The notes under the pieces were generated by a model. It was given only the letters and a program-made list of their open reading frames with translations, did not search any database and had not been told where the DNA came from. A stretch of 64,000 nucleotides of DNA from Cryptomeria japonica (Eukaryota > Streptophyta > Pinopsida > Cupressales > Cupressaceae), in contig NC_081414.1 of NCBI RefSeq assembly GCF_030272615.1, positions 769,434,153 to 769,498,152 on the forward strand. The letters are read 5' to 3'. The position numbers and the translations under genes were made by a program. Below, one piece after another: positions 58,901 through 64,000 of the stretch (the stretch's first letter is position 1; every line of letters begins with the position of its first letter).

Positions 58901-59111
58901 TCTGCATGAGCTCTAGTTGCTTCTACTACCAAAATTGTAGGTTCTTCAAAAGTGCTTCCTGAACTCGGAGGCCATTACTGTAACATAGGAGATGAGCACT
59001 ATCAATGCAATGGAAGAATTATCCTTCCAGATGAAGACCAAGAGTGAAATTGCTACCTCACTTCTTCATTCATAGTCTTCAGACATGAAGAATTTTCTGA
59101 AAAAACTTTAA
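55985..59111 (+). pseudogene. ORF2 of element F: long unrecognised protein (about 1,040 codons, decayed)
   Basis: Starts at ATG 55985 (MASTSKIPSITTM). After a stop at 56168-56170 it is open for 317 codons (to 57124). This part aligns in order with ORF2 of A: LSRVHGDKMYLDRTHDITLE, LLVGLFYYFQGYFPGVG and YEDDICFTIKIDHCIMQVVE. A Lys/Pro/Thr-rich linker, an acidic helix (KVLDDLKDYFDDLSDSEKEE) and two compensating frameshifts (57620-57750) follow. An extreme Glu/Lys stretch (57940-58310) is predicted to be one long charged helix and is absent from A. The C-terminal helical part shifts frame near 58680 and ends at TAA 59109-59111. No catalytic motif, signal peptide or membrane segment seen. Confidence 0.72.
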
Positions 59112-59230
59112 ATCTCTTTTTGAGAAGTTTTACTCTTTATTGTCATGAACATATACTCTATTTTATGCAATATATAGCTTTGGTAAATTTTAGTGAAACA
59201 GGGAGTGTTTGCATTACTTTGTCATTGTTG

Positions 59231-59400
59231 GCAAAGGGGGAGTAGTATTGAAAATTTCATGCACATACTTGTAATGTTTGCAAAGGGAGTACTGTATACG
59301 CTTAGGGGGAGTAATTTTGATTATGGCATTTGTTTTTGTTTTGTAAGCACTTAGATGTCAAAATTTTCCTAAGTGTTGCCATCAATGTCAAAGGAGGAGA
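59231..59400 (+). promoter_or_regulatory. Multiple polypurine tracts and 3' PPT of element F
   Basis: GCAAAGGGGGAGTAG (59231-59245), GCAAAGGGAGTA (59280-59291), TTAGGGGGAGTAA (59302-59314) and the terminal AAAGGAGGAGA (59390-59400) directly before the 3' LTR. Confidence 0.75.
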
Positions 59401-59401
59401 T

Positions 59402-60532
59402 TTTTGGTATTTTGATAATGTCTAAGTTGTGATTGTCACTGATGGACACACTTATTTTATGTATGAGTTATTCTCCACCGGTAATATGTGTTGTGTTATT
59501 CACACCGGTATTGTATGCCATTGTATGTATAGTCTTTATTTGTAGAAGACTATCGGTGTTTTGAAGAAGAAGCTTACCGGTTGTAGTGGTATGAAGACCT
59601 CAAGCGGTATGAAGACCTCAAGCAGAACAAAGATCCCTAGCGATAGTTAATCTTTTGATCAGAACATTATGTTCCAGTTTTCCAATCTTATTCATTAATC
59701 TGGTAATCAGTATACTGTGCCAAACCGGTATAATTGTAAAGTGTGATAAGTTATCATCCACCGACACTTTAGTGGTGTTTTTGTGTCATGTTACCAAATA
59801 TGTCTAGATGCACTATACCTAGGAAATTGTAGTCTAATATTATTGGACCAACATGAAATCAAATTCCTATATGAGGACATCATGTCTAGGTTTTTGAGGG
59901 ATTGATGTGTGCAAGTATTGTAGAGCATATTAGTTCTGTGTGAAATAGGTATCTCACTGCAGAGCTTGTGAGTGCAAAGGATAAAACATTGAAGTAATGT
60001 TGTAATGCATTAATGGAGAACTATTAAGGATCTAATCAAGCATTTTGTGATATCTTCTAGATCATTCACTTGTTGATTACTAACCTCTTCGATAAGTCTG
60101 AAACCCTTAACCGGGTAGGCCCAGCCAAGCCTATTGTAAATCCTCTAACAAGGTGGTTCATAATCATGGATCTGAAATCCTTTAACAGGGTAGTCTTTAA
60201 TAGGACTTATCTCCTAATAGAGATCTGGATTCTGAACAGGATTTGTTCTACTGAAGAACATTATAAGGCCTTAACCAGTCTGGTTACTATTCTACAAATA
60301 GTTTACTTGTGAGTTTCACTCACCGTGGTTTTTCCCATTTGGGTTTCCACATCAAAATATCTTGTGTTACGGTGATTGTGCTTCTATGGGTGAATGCTTT
60401 ATTTGCTATTTGGCTTTTTTTTTAACTAGTTTGTTGCTTACACTACTACACCGGTCTATTGGAAAATTGTTTAAGAGTTTGGTTAAGTTCTTAGGCATAC
60501 TAATTCACCCCCCCCCCTCTTAGTATTCATCA
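59402..60532 (+). repeat. 3' LTR of element F (1131 bp)
   Basis: Direct repeat of the F 5' LTR without the solo LTR. The first dinucleotide is TT where the 5' LTR has TG. Contains an extra tandem GGTATGAAGACCTCAAGC unit (about 59588-59620) and the mini inverted-repeat series (60108-60290). Confidence 0.92.
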
Positions 60533-60537
60533 AATTT

Positions 60538-61922
60538 TTTTCTTGTCATTATTTTGTGGATTCATAATCCCTATGATCACTCCCTTAGAGACATAAATAT
60601 TATTATATTTCAAAAAATCTATAATGTATGATATTTTGATCTCCTTAATGCCATCTATTGCTCATACAAGGTCTACAATTATCATGTATGTGCTACCATT
60701 CATTAACACTTGACAAGATCATTGTTTCTCCTACAAATCTCCATTATGTAGACTACCATTTCTCATTACTATAATATGGTGAAAATTGAGAATTAGGGTT
60801 TAAGATAATAAAACCACTAAATAGCCTAGTTCATACACATACATTGAAAGAGGATGGAAAATAATAGATCTAGGCTCAATCCTAATAGGAAAGGGCTATG
60901 AGATTTTGATTGGATTCAATTGGGTTAGGGTTATCCTCTTTATTAAGTTGAGTTGTATTAATTGTGAAATTAGGGCAAAACAATGAAGTATTGAAGCAAT
61001 CTAACATACAATAAGCTACAAATATCCTACTAAACCACAAACTTGGATCTAGGAAAAATATGTGTCAAACCTATTCCTAGAAGATTGGCTTGATTTTTTG
61101 GGACTAGGTAGCACATATCCACCCAAGTCCTCTGGATTTTCTTGGTCAAAAGTTCACCTATCCATCATTGTTGACTCTACCAAATTTTGTAAGTACAAAT
61201 CTACACCTATTTCCTATAGGGGTTTTCCTTAGGTCATACCTCGGTTTTGGAATTAACTATGAAATTGAATTGAAAAATATAATGAAATACCAAAGTAATG
61301 TACTTTCCTTTTTAGGGAAAGACTATATCTAAAATGTAATGTTGAAAAACCACAATGTTTACCTTGATGGTGTTTTGTTTGTTTTCACAAAAGCAATTAG
61401 GGTTCTATGTAGGATGTCTTCATAAAACATGGATTATGAATTCCATCTTCAATGCTTGATCTTGACTCCACTTCTTCTCCAATGCTTGATGAATGATTGA
61501 TTGCTTACTCACCTAAATTTTATAGTGTAGGATGATAAATTGATTGATTAAGTTTCAAATGAGAGGGGTAGACCTCATTTTATACTTGTCTACCCAAAAA
61601 TCAAATTAATTTTCTAGAGTAGCCCGACATGGGATCTAGCTCAGTCAAATTATGAGACCATTATGAGGCCCCAAGATGGGAACTAATTGAGAGGACCATG
61701 GCGTTGGGCACTATGGTCCTAGTTTAGGACCAGGGCACCTAGCGCCATGGTCTTGGAAATTAGGGATCCAGGTTTTGGGGGAGACTATGGAGATGGTAGA
61801 AAATCAATTTTGATAGGTGGTGTGAACAGAATTAACAATTCAATCAGGCCTCGAAAGCCAAAGTACCAAAGTGAGGTCCAAGTGAGGAAAAAATTATAGG
61901 TGGGTACAATTTAAGATGCTAT
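60538..61922 (-). repeat. Probable 3' LTR of element H (left boundary uncertain)
   Basis: On the minus strand a purine tract AAGTGGGGGATAAA (61924-61937) is followed at 61923 by TATAGCATCTTAAATTG, the expected layout of PPT and LTR start with TG changed to TA. The partner LTR is outside the window and the far end cannot be fixed. No ORF of note. It contains a 59-bp hairpin at 61694-61752. Confidence 0.45.
61694..61752. repeat. Two-step perfect hairpin
   Basis: Outer arms GACCATGGCG / CGCCATGGTC (10 bp, perfect) enclose inner arms TGGTCCTA / TAGGACCA (8 bp, perfect) around a GTT loop. Confidence 0.85.
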
Positions 61923-61937
61923 ATTTATCCCCCACTT

Positions 61938-62984
61938 TAGCAAGAGTATGAGATTAAGCATACTCATTGTAAAGTACTAAGTTGCATTGGAAGACTTCAA
62001 TCAATATATCAAGGAACCAAGATACACTATGCCCCTAGGGACTTTAGGATATCATAACTCTAACATTGAGATAAAATGGACAATGAAAGAAATGAGGAGA
62101 GTCGATAACACATGATTGCACTAGCCTAGTAAGGTTTTCTTACTATGAGTCATGAGAGAAAAATACCAAATTACAAAGCAAAAGGCTCAATTTTCAAAGT
62201 AGCTTGAGTATGAAACATGTCATAGTGTGTGCAAAAAGGTGTAGCATTGAGGAGAGTGTATGCCCCCACATTAAAGCAATTGAATACACCTTATCAAGAT
62301 AAATTTCTTTAAGGTAGCATGCATCCAAAATATAAGGAGGGTACCACAGTGATATGCCCCCAAGAAAGAACAAATCAAAGGACAATGCTCACAAAACATA
62401 TATGAAAAAGGCACATAAGGGATCCACTAACTTCAGGGTTAGTATGCTCTTATGATAAATAATGTGTATCAAAGATATTTATAAATAATTGACCTCACCC
62501 CTCAAAGGTAGTGGAACTACAAACATAATGGAAGAATGGAACATGTGTCTTTTTCAGTCAACATGGAAGAGACCGAAAGAGATCTCAACACTTTGCATCA
62601 TCTCCAAGTAGACAACACAAGGGACATCATATAGAAGAATATAGATACAAATAGAATAATGTCACAACAAATTAGGCCTATTTATTACCTTGTACTAATG
62701 GAGTAACAAGGTTCATCCAAAGACAACCTAACATAACACAAAAACAATCACAAGAGAAACACATTACAAACAAGAAAACACACAAGATAGGATCAATGAC
62801 ATGAATAAAGATAATCAAGAAAATCATCCATCTCCCAATATTACTAAACATTATTTTGGTAAGGTGGACAAGATGCAAGAGGAGCTACTTTGAGCATGAC
62901 AGATGGAGCTACTACAAGTTCCAAACAAGGACCATGCTCTAATGATGAGTCACTTTGTTTGTCACTTCCTAGGGTTAATTCTTT
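61938..62984 (-). other. Non-coding part of element H between PPT and linker ORF
   Basis: No RT, RNase H or integrase motif in any frame. Some coding-like phrases remain near 62870-62980 (minus). Confidence 0.55.
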
Positions 62985-63973
62985 TTAAAAATGTGAAATT
63001 AAGCCATGATTAACATCGATAAGTTCATACATATCATCAAAAGAATTAGAATCAACATTGTTAGTATGAACAAAGTCATCATCCATATCATCATTTATAT
63101 TAATAAAAATAGGATCTCTAACATGAAAAGAACATGAACCATCATTTGTCTTAAGCATTTTTAATCTTGGTGATTTAGGTGGAACTTCCTCCCTAGGGTT
63201 AGGCAAAGGCTGGACAAATGGGATCAAGTCAACATTTGGTGTCTTTGGGGAGGAAATGGTTTGGGAAGCAACATTACAAGCCTTAGCATGATGTCTTTAT
63301 CGATGTTCTCTAGCACAACAATTCCTTTTAGTTTTAGCCAAGACTTGTGAAGGTTGAGAATCAATGGACATATGCTTCATGTCTTCCATTAATGGAGGAT
63401 GAATGAGAGAATCCCTACTAGGTTGCGAAATAGAAGATGCTAAGTGCTTTCCTTTATAAGATGTAGGATATGGTACTAAGGCATATATGGGAGGAGTAGA
63501 AGGAGTAGGAAGAATCCTTGGTCCATTATGGGGAGGAGGAATATCCATAGGTATGGGATCTCTATGCTTAATCAAGGACATGATCATCTCATTTTTCCAC
63601 TTCTCATAAGATAAGAAAAGGATGTCACTTCGAGGCTTCAGAGGTTCAAGTTACTGAGGCCAAAAGTAATCAAGGGTGAAATTACCACGCTTCATTGTGT
63701 TTTGGTAAAGGCTATGATTAATTATTATGATAGTGCCATTATGAGGGAATTTAAAATAATTTAAGTTGTAGAATAGATAGCTTTCATGGAAGAGAGCCAA
63801 GGATGTCCCAAGTTCACACGAAACTGATCCATTATAGGAATGATAACAAAAGTCACATCTAGGAACTTAGTACCAACCTCAACAGGGAGAGTAATGGAAC
63901 CAATAGTAGGGCAAGAGAAACCATCATACACCTTGACCATCACATCAAATTTATCATATGTAACTTGATGCAA
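62985..63973 (-). pseudogene. Gypsy-type aspartic protease C-terminal part and linker, element H
   Basis: Reading leftward, 63973-63761 gives ITLPVEVGTKFLDVTFVIIP followed by VNLGHPWLSSMKAI, the typical C-terminal half of plant gypsy protease (G-x-PW-x4-KA). The frame shifts near 63760, after which FKFPHNGTIIIINHSLY continues the domain. The linker frames at 63297-63587 and 62985-63227 share one frame with a stop between. They are Pro/Asp-rich. The catalytic D-T/S-G lies beyond the window's right edge. No RT follows. Confidence 0.75.
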
Positions 63974-64000
63974 TTGTAAAGTATAAATATATTCCTTAAT

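Larger units (their letters stand above)
40047..60532 (+). mobile_element. Element F: pol-less LTR retrotransposon related to A, carrying two nested insertions
   Basis: LTRs at 40047-42230 and 59402-60532 flank a primer site, a gag relic, ORF2 and multiple polypurine tracts, the same plan as element A. Target copies AAGTT (40042-40046) and AATTT (60533-60537) match at four of five bases. The left LTR is enlarged by a solo LTR (40993-42070) and the gag-ORF2 spacer by the 11.9-kb insertion G (43867-55808). Without these F would be about 7.5 kb. No pol motif is visible in the non-inserted interior. Confidence 0.88.

Overview
This window is plant nuclear DNA made almost entirely of transposable elements nested inside one another. 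The evidence is initiator-Met-tRNA primer sites (TGGTATCAGAGC) next to LTRs ending in the TTCACCCCCC type of sequence, Ty3/gypsy and Ty1/copia-type LTRs of 0.8-1.9 kb, a plant mobile domain (PMD) ORF, and low-GC intergenic sequence. A very large repeat-rich genome is implied. A gymnosperm is plausible but not provable from the sequence. I see no intact host gene, tRNA or rRNA. Nearly every coding region carries in-frame stops.

Layout. (1) 1-2050: end of a minus-strand LTR element (gag relic, PBS, 820-bp LTR). (2) 2051-5023: an ORF2-class relic, then unrecognised coding-like debris. (3) 5024-23346: a Ty3/gypsy element (called E, minus strand) with 1.9-kb LTRs, gag, RT, RNase H and integrase relics. 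E is broken twice. Element A (7293-15351, plus strand, complete LTRs) sits inside its integrase GPY motif, and LTR B (19698-21129) sits in its leader. (4) 24230-37091: element D (minus strand, 1.5-kb LTRs, TATAT target duplication inside a TA microsatellite). D has no pol. It carries a long Gln/Pro-rich ORF and an opposite-strand PMD ORF. (5) 40047-60532: element F (plus strand), related to A. Its left LTR contains a 1078-bp solo LTR with a GATTG target duplication. Between its gag and ORF2 lies G (43867-55808), an inverted-repeat-ended insertion built around about 8.4 kb of palindromic satellite. (6) 61923-64000: part of a gypsy-type element (H) whose protease relic is not followed by RT or integrase.

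The strongest candidate for an undescribed system is the A/F/left-edge family. These are LTR elements with a coiled-coil multi-zinc-knuckle Gag and, in A and F, a second ORF of about 1,050-1,110 codons. They have no protease, RT or integrase. Multiple polypurine tracts, the Met-tRNA primer site and the Gag architecture point to a non-autonomous lineage related to Sireviruses (Ty1/copia). The second ORF is preceded by a short conserved TATA-like block. Both copies are decayed, so the system is read from shared architecture rather than from an intact copy.
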